Shown piece by piece: positions 54,176-61,571 of a stretch of 64,000 bases of DNA; the first letter of the stretch is position 1; each line of letters starts with the position of its first letter. Position numbers and translations under genes: made by a program. The notes under the pieces are model-generated. The model saw only the letters and a program-made list of their open reading frames with translations. It was not told the origin of the DNA and searched no databases. The stretch is from an uncultured Treponema sp. (GTDB lineage: Bacteria > Spirochaetota > Spirochaetia > Treponematales > Treponemataceae), in assembly GCA_934718065.1 (NCBI GenBank), contig CAKUZR010000002.1, positions 162,901 through 226,900 on the forward strand, written 5' to 3'.

Positions 54176-54429
54176 AATTCTTCCGTTTCTTCCGCGCCGC
54201 CGCCAGCAGAAAGACACGAAGAATTCTGTTCCGCCGGATGGGCAACCTCAAAGCCGCAGTCGCTCGCCATGTTCAAATCCTTCAGCTCAACCTTTCCTTC
54301 AATGTAAAGCCCGTAGTCAATTCCAAGCGAGCCAGTTCCGCAGCCCACATCCCAGCCGTCGCCAAGCGACTCGCGGACAATTTCCTCGCGCTCTTCCCTT
54401 GTCGTGTCTTTTATCAGAATACTTTTCAT
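54172..54429 (-). CDS. Small conserved-looking protein coupled to GNAT gene, 85 aa
   Basis: An 85-residue protein starting MKSILIKDTTREEREEIV, with a central Gly/Cys stretch (GDGWDVGCGTGSLGIDYGLY) and EGKVELKDLNM. I recall similar small proteins next to acetyltransferases in Firmicutes and spirochaetes, function unknown. Its stop overlaps the GNAT start in ATGA. A copy of the fold-back repeat begins 12 nt upstream of its ATG. Confidence 0.68.
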   Translation of the reverse strand: MKSILIKDTTREEREEIVRESLGDGWDVGCGTGSLGIDYGLYIEGKVELKDLNMASDCGFEVAHPAEQNSSCLSAGGGAEETEEL

Positions 54430-54440
54430 AGATTACATAA

Positions 54441-54641
54441 CCCCCGAACGTCGAGTTTTTTTGCAAATTCTGAAAGAACGCTTCCGGCATATTTCCAGTT
54501 TGCTCAGATGGATTTGGCTCGCGCTTCGCTTGTATTAATCCGGGCGCTTCGCACTTTTATTGATTCAATCGCCAAAAATCTTCACAAACTGCAAATCTGC
54601 CTGCGCTTTTATTTTTTTCACAAAAAACTCGATATTCAGAC
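54441..54641 (+). repeat. Fold-back repeat, copy A
   Basis: About 200 bp with inverted termini (left GAACGTCGAGTTTTTTTGC; right, reversed, CTGAATATCGAGTTTTTTG). Inverted pairing continues inward (CCGGCATATTTCCAGTTTG against AGGCAGATTTGCAGTTTG). The flanks share TACATAA (54434-54440 and 54642-54648), as a target-site duplication would. It lies between the 85-aa gene and the amylase 3' end. Confidence 0.85.
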
Positions 54642-54657
54642 TACATAATATTATAAG

Positions 54658-56736
54658 TCAGGAATTTGTTGAATCAGCGCGGACAGAAAAATACAAGCCA
54701 TCTTCATAAAACGTAAACACATATTTTCCAGGCGTTGAAATATTTACCGCAAAGTTCGTAGCCTTTCCTATTTCTGTAGAAGTCTGCACCGGTTCATCTA
54801 AAGAAACTGGTTTTCCATCTGCATTTTCCTCTCCGCTTCCGTAAGACAAAGTCCAGTCGCAGTATTTGTCAAACTTGAACTGATATGTTTCCGCCTTAAG
54901 CTCAGCAGCAACCGAAAAACTTTGCTCCGCTGAATTATATTCCATTTCATTGTAGCCCCAGGTATTCATATCTCCACGCAAAAAAAGGCGGTTATCTTTA
55001 AAAAGCATTTTTTTTGAAGAATTCCCAAGATAATAAACGCGCGTTTCATAAGGGGCTATAGATTTAATTTTCAAAAAACCTTTATCGATTGAAAGATTTT
55101 TTTCATCATTGACTCCAACCAAAACTGAATAATCAGAAACATCAACAAGCGTAGAATTTTCAAACCAAAACGGATAAGGACCAGTACCATTTATTAAACT
55201 TTGCACACAAAGCAAGCTGTCTTTTCCATCAGAAATTGTGTAGGCAACAACTGTATTCAAAGCCTCTCCAGTTTTTATAACCTTAGTGCAGGTTTCCAAA
55301 AATTCAACATTACCGTTTGCAAAAAGATTTGGATATTCATTCCGCAAAGCCAAAATTGCTTTATTAAGATTCAAAATCGAGCTAGGATTTGCTTTCTGCT
55401 TTTCCACCTCACTCCAGTCAAGGTCTGTTCTGTGCCGGATGTCGCCATAACCATACGAAGTATCATCTTTCATCCCGATTTCCTGACCATAATAGATAAA
55501 AGGAACTGCCGGACGCAAAAGAGACATTGCAGTCGCCGCCTTTATCCAAGCCTCATAGCCAGAATAAAGAGTTCCAAGCCGGTCAATATAATTGTCGTGA
55601 TTTCCAAGAAACACTCCGTAAGACCTATTTTCCGCAGGATTTTTTCTTAACGATGAAGAAATATACCATGCATCTCCATAATCGACACCGTCTGCAATGC
55701 CATAACCCTGGTCAAAATCAAAAACCATATTGAATTCAGGCTTTTCGTCCGTGCCGAAATATTTTTCAACCTGCGTTCTGTTGCCCGTAATCCACGCCTC
55801 GCAGACCATAAACTTTGGCGAAATCGTTTTATATCCATCAATCACATCTTTTCTAAGTTCCGCGAACCATGTGTGGGTTTCATCAGTATCATATTTAGAA
55901 TCTTCTGTTTCAATCAAATAGCGGACGGCGTCAACCCTTAATCCGTCAAAACCTTTGTTAAGCCAGTAACGCACAACATTTTTCATCTCCTCACGAACCT
56001 CGTAATTCCTGAAGTTCAAATCAGGCTGGCCTTCCCAAAAAGCCGCGTAATAATAATCATCTCCGGCCGGATTTTTATGCCAGGTATCCGTGCTTCCCAT
56101 TCCCGGATTCCAGGAAAGTTTTGTGCCGCTCCACAAGTACCAGTCTTTTTTTGAATTTTCACCGGCGCAAGAGTCAGAAAACCATTCGTTTCCCTTGCCT
56201 GTATGGTTCGGAACAAAGTCAAAAATGATTTTTATATTTTTTTCGTGGCAAGCATTTATAAGGCTGATCAAGTCATCTTCCTTGCCAAAACAATCGTTCA
56301 CAGCGTAGTAATCTTTCACATCATAGCCGTGCATATTCTCTTTTTTAGCTTTTGATTTATAATCACACTCAAAAATTGGCGAAAGCCAGATTCCGGAACA
56401 GCCCAAATCACCCTGAATATAGTCAAGCTTGCTTTCAATCCCTTTAAAATCGCCGCAGCCGTCACCGTCAGAATCAGCAAAACTTTTCACCCAGATATGA
56501 TAGAACGAAGTCTCCCGCCACCAGCTGTCATTCAAGCCGGCAGACTGATTTTCTGCCGCCTCTTCACTGATTTCCACATTTTTAGGACTTTTATAATTTT
56601 CATTCCCTACATATTCAGAAAGATGCTCAGGAAAACCGGAATTTCCATCAGCAGAATCTCCGCCAGTCTTGCAAGAACCAAGAAAAGCGCCCAGGAATAA
56701 AACCAAACAACCAAAAAAAATGAAATTCTTTTTCAT
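54658..56736 (-). CDS. Lipoprotein alpha-amylase (GH13) with C-terminal starch-binding-like module
   Basis: A 692-residue surface or periplasmic starch hydrolase. Lipobox FLGAFLGSC. GH13 conserved regions are all present: I DFVPNHT, II GLRVDAVRYL (nucleophile Asp), III VCEAWITG (acid/base Glu), IV FLGNHDNYIDR. The last about 110 residues (LFLRGDMNTWGYNEMEY, ISTPGKYVFTFYEDGLYF) look like a beta-sandwich carbohydrate-binding module. No SD is evident. Inverted copies A and B of the fold-back repeat lie 16 bp beyond its stop and 44 bp before its ATG. Confidence 0.93.
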   Translation of the reverse strand: MKKNFIFFGCLVLFLGAFLGSCKTGGDSADGNSGFPEHLSEYVGNENYKSPKNVEISEEAAENQSAGLNDSWWRETSFYHIWVKSFADSDGDGCGDFKGIESKLDYIQGDLGCSGIWLSPIFECDYKSKAKKENMHGYDVKDYYAVNDCFGKEDDLISLINACHEKNIKIIFDFVPNHTGKGNEWFSDSCAGENSKKDWYLWSGTKLSWNPGMGSTDTWHKNPAGDDYYYAAFWEGQPDLNFRNYEVREEMKNVVRYWLNKGFDGLRVDAVRYLIETEDSKYDTDETHTWFAELRKDVIDGYKTISPKFMVCEAWITGNRTQVEKYFGTDEKPEFNMVFDFDQGYGIADGVDYGDAWYISSSLRKNPAENRSYGVFLGNHDNYIDRLGTLYSGYEAWIKAATAMSLLRPAVPFIYYGQEIGMKDDTSYGYGDIRHRTDLDWSEVEKQKANPSSILNLNKAILALRNEYPNLFANGNVEFLETCTKVIKTGEALNTVVAYTISDGKDSLLCVQSLINGTGPYPFWFENSTLVDVSDYSVLVGVNDEKNLSIDKGFLKIKSIAPYETRVYYLGNSSKKMLFKDNRLFLRGDMNTWGYNEMEYNSAEQSFSVAAELKAETYQFKFDKYCDWTLSYGSGEENADGKPVSLDEPVQTSTEIGKATNFAVNISTPGKYVFTFYEDGLYFSVRADSTNS

Positions 56737-56780
56737 AAAACGAAAAGGACTCTCGCCCCCCCCGTCAAAAAAATAGATAA

Positions 56781-56978
56781 CCTGAATATCGAGTTTTTCG
56801 TAAAAAAATAAAAGCGCAGGCAGATTTACAGTTTGAGAAGATTTTTGGCGATTTAATCACTTAAAGTGCGAAGCACCCGAATCAATACAAGCGCAGCGCG
56901 AGCCAAATCCATCTGAGCAAACTGGAAATATGCCGGAAGCGTTCTTTTAGAATTTGTAAAAAACTCGACATTCGGGCT
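56781..56978 (-). repeat. Fold-back repeat, copy B
   Basis: About 198 bp, the reverse orientation of copy A. Termini are CCTGAATATCGAGTTTTTC and, read from the other end, CCCGAATGTCGAGTTTTTT. The core AACGCTTCCGGCATATTTCC and GATGGATTTGGCTCGCGCT is conserved. It ends 44 nt from the amylase start codon. Confidence 0.85.
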
Positions 56979-57013
56979 ATACACAGAATACTACAAATTT
57001 ATTATTTTTTCCA

Positions 57014-57050
57014 TAAAAAAAGGTCTTGCTATAAAAACAAGACCTTTTTC
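57014..57050 (-). terminator. Intrinsic terminator of the NifU-like/GGGtGRT unit
   Basis: AAAAAAGGTCTTG / CAAGACCTTTTT stem with a 9-nt loop and T-run on the minus strand. It lies beyond the duplicated gene end at 57073, as expected if that was once the natural end of the gene. Confidence 0.85.
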
Positions 57051-57072
57051 AATTCTAAAATTTTTTGCAAAA

Positions 57073-57117
57073 CTAGAAACTTCCAGCTACTGCTACGGCA
57101 CACGCTACAGTGCAGGT
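57073..57117 (-). pseudogene. Detached duplicate of the GGGtGRT gene 3' end
   Basis: Minus-strand codons read CTVACAVAVAGSF-stop, identical in amino acids to the last 13 residues of the gene ending at 57250. Five codons differ, all synonymously (AGT/AGC, GCA/GCT, GTA/GTT, GCC/GCT, TGT/TGC). Twelve bases after the stop (TTTTGCAAAAAA) are also shared. Nothing upstream of the 13 codons matches the gene. Confidence 0.85.
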
Positions 57118-57249
57118 ATTCATCCGGCGTTTCACTCCGGATGAAACACAAGTTTCAGCTTGCTCGCAATGCTCGCATTTTCCGTAAACGGAAAACCGCA
57201 GAAACTTGCGGCTGCAATCACTTTAGACAAGCACCGTTTTTTTGCAAAA
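57118..57249. other. Inserted segment between duplicated gene ends
   Basis: 132 bp without an open gene. It holds three small hairpins: CATCCGG/CCGGATG, TTTTCCG/CGGAAAA and CCGCA/TGCGG. It shows no match elsewhere in the window and is flanked by the direct repeats of the gene end. Confidence 0.6.
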
Positions 57250-58287
57250 CTAGAAGCTTCCAGCTACAGCAACAGCGCACGCTACAGTGCAGCCGACCAT
57301 CGGGTTGTTGCCCATTCCCATGAAGCCCATCATTTCAACGTGAGCAGGAACTGAAGAAGAGCCTGCGAACTGAGCGTCTGAGTGCATACGACCCAAAGTA
57401 TCTGTAAATCCGTAAGAAGCAGGACCTGCAGCCATGTTATCAGGATGCAAAGTGCGTCCAGTTCCGCCGCCAGAAGCTACAGAGAAGTATTTTTTGCCTG
57501 CGAGCAAGCGTTCCTTCTTGTAAGTTCCTGCAACAGGGTGCTGGAAACGTGTCGGGTTTGTAGAGTTTCCTGTGATAGAAACATCAACATCCTCGTGCCA
57601 CATGATTGCAACACCTTCGCGTACATCGTCTGCGCCGTAGCACTTTACGATAAGACGCTCAGGATTGTTTCCGTAAGGAATTTCTTTTACAACAGTCAAA
57701 GCCTTGTCTGTGCCTTCACCGTTGAAATAGTCAAACTTAGTCTGAACATAAGTAAAACCGTTGATGCGGCTGATAATCTGGGCAGCATCTTTTCCAAGTC
57801 CGTTCAAAATAACGCGAAGCTTGTTCTTGCGAACCTTGTTTGCATTTGCGGCAATCTTGATTGCGCCTTCAGCGGCAGCAAAAGACTCGTGTCCTGCAAG
57901 GAACGCAAAGCACTGAGTTTCTTCAGAAAGAAGACGAGCTCCAAGGTTTCCGTGTCCAAGACCAACTTTGCGGTCATCAGCTACAGAACCTGGAAGACAG
58001 AAAGCCTGAAGTCCTTTTCCGATGTTGGCAGCAGCTGTTGAACCAGTCTTGTCGCCTGTTTTTTCAGCTTCCTTGATTGCAATTGCTGAACCAAGTACAT
58101 AAGCCCATTTTGCATCTTCAAAACAAATCTGCTGAGTAGACTGGCAGATTTCATAAGGGTCAAAACCACGAGCCTTGCAAAGGTCACGAGCTTCCTGAAG
58201 TCCCTTTTCGCCTTCAGAAAAACCATATTCTTTAAGAGCCTTGTTTACCTGCGGGATACGGCCTTCAAAATCTTCAAACAATGACAT
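57250..58287 (-). CDS. GGGtGRT family protein
   Basis: A 345-residue protein of the family named for its motif, here SGGGTGRTLHPDN near residue 275. Other conserved-looking stretches are LGHGNLGARLLSEETQCFAFLAGHESFAAAEGAI and the Gly/Met-rich end MMGFMGMGNNPMVGCTV. No signal peptide; cytosolic. Biochemical function is not known to me. It follows the NifU-like scaffold gene by 23 nt with SD GGAGG, so the pair should be coexpressed; the family is regularly found beside such scaffolds in anaerobes. The last 13 codons are duplicated downstream. Confidence 0.9.
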   Translation of the reverse strand: MSLFEDFEGRIPQVNKALKEYGFSEGEKGLQEARDLCKARGFDPYEICQSTQQICFEDAKWAYVLGSAIAIKEAEKTGDKTGSTAAANIGKGLQAFCLPGSVADDRKVGLGHGNLGARLLSEETQCFAFLAGHESFAAAEGAIKIAANANKVRKNKLRVILNGLGKDAAQIISRINGFTYVQTKFDYFNGEGTDKALTVVKEIPYGNNPERLIVKCYGADDVREGVAIMWHEDVDVSITGNSTNPTRFQHPVAGTYKKERLLAGKKYFSVASGGGTGRTLHPDNMAAGPASYGFTDTLGRMHSDAQFAGSSSVPAHVEMMGFMGMGNNPMVGCTVACAVAVAGSF

Positions 58288-58310
58288 ATCTATATCCTCC
58301 GTTCCTGCGT

Positions 58311-59012
58311 TTAGTTCTTGCGAGGGTCGATAAGTTTTACCATACCCTGATCTTCTGTTACACGGCCATAATGAGTTCGTGCGCCTTTAATAGCCTCGTC
58401 AGCAGGCTTTCCAGCCTTAAGAGCATCCATAAGTTTACCAAAGTTGATACAGTTGTAGCCAATAACCTGATTGTCTTTGTCAACAGCCATAGTTTCAACG
58501 TAGCCTTCTGTCATCTCAAGATAGCGAGGACCAGTCTTTCGAGTTGCGAACATAGTTCCAACCTGAGAACGAAGATTCTTGCCGAGGTCTTCAAGAGAAG
58601 CGCCTACTTTAAGACCATTCTTAGAATAAGCAGACTGAGAGCGGCCGTAAACAATCTGCATGAAAAGCTCGCGCATAGCAGTATTGATAGCATCGCAAAC
58701 AAGGTCAGTGTTCAAAGCTTCAAGCAAAGTTTTTCCGATAAGAATTTCAGAAGCCATAGCAGCTGAGTGAGTCATACCAGAACAGCCAATTGTTTCAACC
58801 AACGCTTCCTCGATAATACCATCTTTGATGTTCAATGAAAGCTTGCATGCGCCCTGCTGAGGTGCACACCAGCCGACACCGTGTGTAAAACCAGAAACAT
58901 CTTTAATTTCCTTAACCTGAACCCATTTTCCTTCTTCCGGAATAGGAGCTGGTCCATGATATGCGCCTTTTGCCAAAGGACACATATGCTCTACTTCTGC
59001 AGTGTAGATCAT
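58311..59012 (-). CDS. NifU/IscU-like iron-sulfur scaffold protein
   Basis: A 233-residue protein whose residues about 40-110 match the IscU/NifU N-terminal fold: C49 and C56 in GWCAPQQGACKL, then IIEEALVETIGC77SGMTHSAA, corresponding to the IscU YGCGSAIASSS region. The third IscU cysteine position is not obvious. A C-terminal extension (GYVETMAVDKDNQVIGY) distinguishes it from classical IscU. It precedes the GGGtGRT gene, and no cysteine desulfurase is nearby. SD GGGGGA. Confidence 0.85.
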   Translation of the reverse strand: MIYTAEVEHMCPLAKGAYHGPAPIPEEGKWVQVKEIKDVSGFTHGVGWCAPQQGACKLSLNIKDGIIEEALVETIGCSGMTHSAAMASEILIGKTLLEALNTDLVCDAINTAMRELFMQIVYGRSQSAYSKNGLKVGASLEDLGKNLRSQVGTMFATRKTGPRYLEMTEGYVETMAVDKDNQVIGYNCINFGKLMDALKAGKPADEAIKGARTHYGRVTEDQGMVKLIDPRKN

Positions 59013-59071
59013 TTAATCCCCCAAACTGCCGCCAAAACGGCAAAGAATTTCCATAAAAAATTTTCTATAGA

Positions 59072-59100
59072 ATATTACCACTAACTTTTTTTTATCACAA
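59072..59100 (-). promoter_or_regulatory. Predicted promoter of the NifU-like/GGGtGRT operon
   Basis: TTGTGA (59095-59100), 17 nt, TAATAT (59072-59077) on the minus strand, leader about 55 nt containing a small GCCGTTTTGGCGGC hairpin before the SD. The remaining bases to 59180 hold no gene. Confidence 0.5.
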
Positions 59101-59180
59101 TAAAAGGTTAGCAAGGGGTAACTAAAAAAAACAAGCAACAAGGTGAAAGAGATTTTTCGCGCTGCACAAAAGCGACATTC

Positions 59181-60144
59181 CTAGCAAGAAGAATTCGTTT
59201 TAAGCGCAACCACCTGCTCAACCGTAAGCTGTGTCGCCTGCGCAATCTGAGAATCTGTAAGAATATTAAGTTTCAGAAGATTCTTTGCAGTTTCAACGGC
59301 ATTTTCTTTTTTGCCTTCAGCAATTCCAGTGGCCCGGCCTTCTTCACGTCCCTCAGCTCGGCCAATTTCACGTCCTTCTTCCCGGCCTTCCGCGAGCCCT
59401 TCCTCGCGGGCTTCCTCTTTCCATTCGCGCACCTGGTCATTCCACAGCATATACTCTGCCCTCCATTTCTGGTGGCTCTTGCACACCTCGACTTCGGTCT
59501 GGATTCGGCGGGTGATGGCGTCCGACGCGGAGCGGTTTTTCAGGAACTCCAGGAACGAGCGCACCGCCGGGCTTCCCGCCTTCGCGAAGTCGCTTGCATT
59601 ATAAATCACTTTGTGGATTCTGTCATTCAGAATCCTGTCGCCGTCCTTTTCTTTCGTGACGAAGCTGTACACAGGCTTTCCGTCGCCGAACGGGTCCGCA
59701 AGGCAGATGAAGATTACGTACGACTCCTTCATCCTGCGGTAGCTTTCGCCGCGGCCCAGGTGCTCAACGTCGATCACACTCTGGTAGTAGCGCATTCTAA
59801 GCCCTTCGTCCGCTCTGACAACGGTTTGCATCTCTAACAAAACCATTTACTTATCTTTCATAACATTGCCATTTCAGGTTTTGTTTCCAGTTTTGACAAG
59901 CAAAACTGGCCAATGGATTTACAACCTTGTCTGAATCCTCCAAATATGCGTCCAGACGGACACCGCGCCCGTCGTAAAGCTCGCCCAGCGAATACTGCGA
60001 TGTCAGAAACTCAATCCTGCCGACCTTGATTCCCAGCAGGCTCTCCACAACGCCCTTCGCGATTTCAGGATTGCGCATTATCTTGCTGAAAAGAAAGTCG
60101 TCCGTGAAGAACAGCTCCTCGTATTTTTTTGATTTATAGCCCAT
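59181..60144 (-). pseudogene. Broken Rpn/PD-(D/E)XK nuclease family gene
   Basis: Two frames together make one Rpn-family nuclease (transposase_31-like). The N-terminal part (59851-60144) runs from MGYKSKKYEELFFTDDFLF to GVRLDAYLEDSDKVV; the C-terminal part (59181-59846) resumes at EMQTVVRADEGLRMRYYQ. An insertion of about 80 bp with stops separates the catalytic Asp from the E-x-Q pair. The C-terminus ends in a long repetitive Glu/Gly/Arg tract (EGREEGREIGRAEGREEGR) typical of the family. Its closest relative in the window is the intact gene at 60523. Confidence 0.82.
59841..59922 (-). mobile_element. Short insertion splitting the Rpn gene
   Basis: About 80 bp not matched by the intact Rpn gene; edges approximate. 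It contains a palindrome CCAGTTTTG-CTTGT-CAAAACTGG. It disrupts the frame between the two halves of the active site. Whether it is a mini-insertion or a scar is unknown. Confidence 0.45.
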
Positions 60145-60163
60145 TTTGCCTCCGGATATTTTG

Positions 60164-60362
60164 CGTGAATGTTGATTTTCTTGTGAATTGTGAAAAAACG
60201 CTTCCGGCAGATTTCCAGTTTGCTACAGATGGATTTGGCTCGCGCTCCGCTTGTATTGATTCGGGTGCTCCGCACGTTAATTTCTTTAATCGCCAAAAAT
60301 CTTCACAAACTGCAAATCTGCCTGCGCTTTTGTTTTTTCACAAAAAAACCTAATCTTTCAGT
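60164..60362 (+). repeat. Fold-back repeat, copy C
   Basis: About 199 bp with diverged ends (GTGAATGTTGATTTTCTTG) but a conserved core (ACGCTTCCGGCAGATTTCC, GATGGATTTGGCTCGCGCTC). It begins about 20 bp upstream of the start codon of the broken Rpn gene. Flanking sequence to about 60415 (TATATAGTTAATAG and on) also matches that of copy D. Confidence 0.82.
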
Positions 60363-60430
60363 TTATATAGTTAATAGGTGAAAAAATTGCGAAAACGGAA
60401 ATGAATCACAAAAAATCTTCCGATTTAAAA

Positions 60431-60490
60431 AAAAACACGCCAAGTTTTTTTAAATTCCCAGCGTGAATTTTTAAAAACTCGGCGTGTTCT
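60431..60490 (-). terminator. Terminator of the intact Rpn gene
   Basis: Long hairpin with outer stem AACACGCC/GGCGTGTT and inner A/T-rich pairing; on the minus strand it is followed by a run of T. It lies about 35 nt after the stop of the Rpn gene. Confidence 0.8.
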
Positions 60491-60522
60491 CAGTCAATTC
60501 TCGCCGGGAATTTTTGTTTTAA

Positions 60523-61356
60523 TCAGCGTGCAAGCTTTGCTTCTTTTTGCAATTCAAGGACTTTTTCTAATGAAAGAGAAGTACATTTTGCAATAATCTC
60601 AGCCGAAATATTTTCTTCCAGCATTTTTCGCGCAGTTTCAACGGCTTTCTCTTCCCGGGCCTTTTCTGCTGCCAAATCCGCCTGAAGTTCTACTTCTTCT
60701 TGCCAAGTCATATATTCATGCCTCCTGCGAGCGTTCATTTTGAGCCGCTCAACAATTGCGGAGATTTTTTCTGAAAAACTGGAAGATGGTTCCTTTCCGC
60801 AAAGGTATTTGAAGAACGACTTTAGCTCTTCGGACTTCATTGTATCATACTTTTTAGCGTTGAAGAAGATTTTGTGCGTTCCGTCGTTCATTTTGATTTC
60901 GGAATTTTCGATGCAGGTGTTTTCAAAAGTGTAGACAGGAAGGTTGAACCCGAACGCATCGCCAAGGCACAGGAAAATGACATAGGTTTCGTTCAAGTCC
61001 TTGTATTTTGTGCCTGTAAAAACGCTGTCAACATCCATCAGGCCCTGGTAATAGCGTGTCCGTTTTGCAAGCGCCAGCTCCTTTTCAACAGAAGTTTGAA
61101 TTTCAATATCAAAGCAGCGGCCGGTTCCGTCCTTTACGTAAACGTCCAGGCGAATTCCCCGAGAGTCGTAGTCGGCTTTGATTGTACGCTCGGCTTCCGG
61201 CATTTCAATTCTGTCGATTTTGATGTTAAGCAGAAGTTCGAGCATCTCCTTGCAGATATCGGGGTTGGTTTCCATAACCTTACAGAAGATATAATTATCA
61301 GCGAATGTAAGCCGCTCCCACTTTTCCGCAGGCGTAAGTTCATTTTGATTTTTCAT
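60523..61356 (-). CDS. Rpn family PD-(D/E)XK nuclease (putative transposase)
   Basis: A 277-residue intact protein of the Rpn/transposase_31 family, related to RpnA, a recombination-promoting endonuclease. PD-(D/E)XK residues: D71 in SRGIRLDVYV, E85 and Q87 in FDIEIQTSV. The N-terminal LTFADNYIFCKVM and the C-terminal helical end are typical. SD TAGGAG lies 7 nt from ATG, and copy D of the fold-back repeat begins 15 bp upstream of ATG. The family has nuclease activity; whether it moves the repeat is open. Confidence 0.9.
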   Translation of the reverse strand: MKNQNELTPAEKWERLTFADNYIFCKVMETNPDICKEMLELLLNIKIDRIEMPEAERTIKADYDSRGIRLDVYVKDGTGRCFDIEIQTSVEKELALAKRTRYYQGLMDVDSVFTGTKYKDLNETYVIFLCLGDAFGFNLPVYTFENTCIENSEIKMNDGTHKIFFNAKKYDTMKSEELKSFFKYLCGKEPSSSFSEKISAIVERLKMNARRRHEYMTWQEEVELQADLAAEKAREEKAVETARKMLEENISAEIIAKCTSLSLEKVLELQKEAKLAR

Positions 61357-61371
61357 ACAAATCTCCTATAC

Positions 61372-61571
61372 AGTCTGAATGGCAAGTTTTTGCGAATTCT
61401 GAAAGAACGCTTCCGGCAGATTTCCAGTTTGCTACAGATGGATTTGGCTCGCGCTCCGCTTGTATTGATTCGGGTGCTCCGCACTTTAACTGGCTCAATC
61501 GCCAAAAATCTTCACAAACTGCAAATCTGCCTGCGCTTTTGTTTTTTCAAAGAAAACCAATCATTCAGGCT
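61372..61571 (+). repeat. Fold-back repeat, copy D
   Basis: 200 bp. Left end AGTCTGAATGGCAAGTTTTT, right end (reversed) GCCTGAATGATTGGTTTTC. Same core as the other copies, closest to copy C (both have CAGATTTCCAGTTTGCTACA). It lies directly upstream of the intact Rpn gene. Confidence 0.85.

Noticed and set aside
57118..57249. A gene or small RNA in the inserted 132 bp
   Set aside because: No open frame with RBS and only short hairpins; there is no promoter-like sequence to support an RNA.
60190..60381. Open frames such as MDLARAPLVLIRVL running through repeat copies C and D (also in A)
   Set aside because: The frame is carried by a dispersed repeat with inverted ends; it differs in start and length between copies and has no SD. 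It looks like a by-product of the repeat, not a gene.
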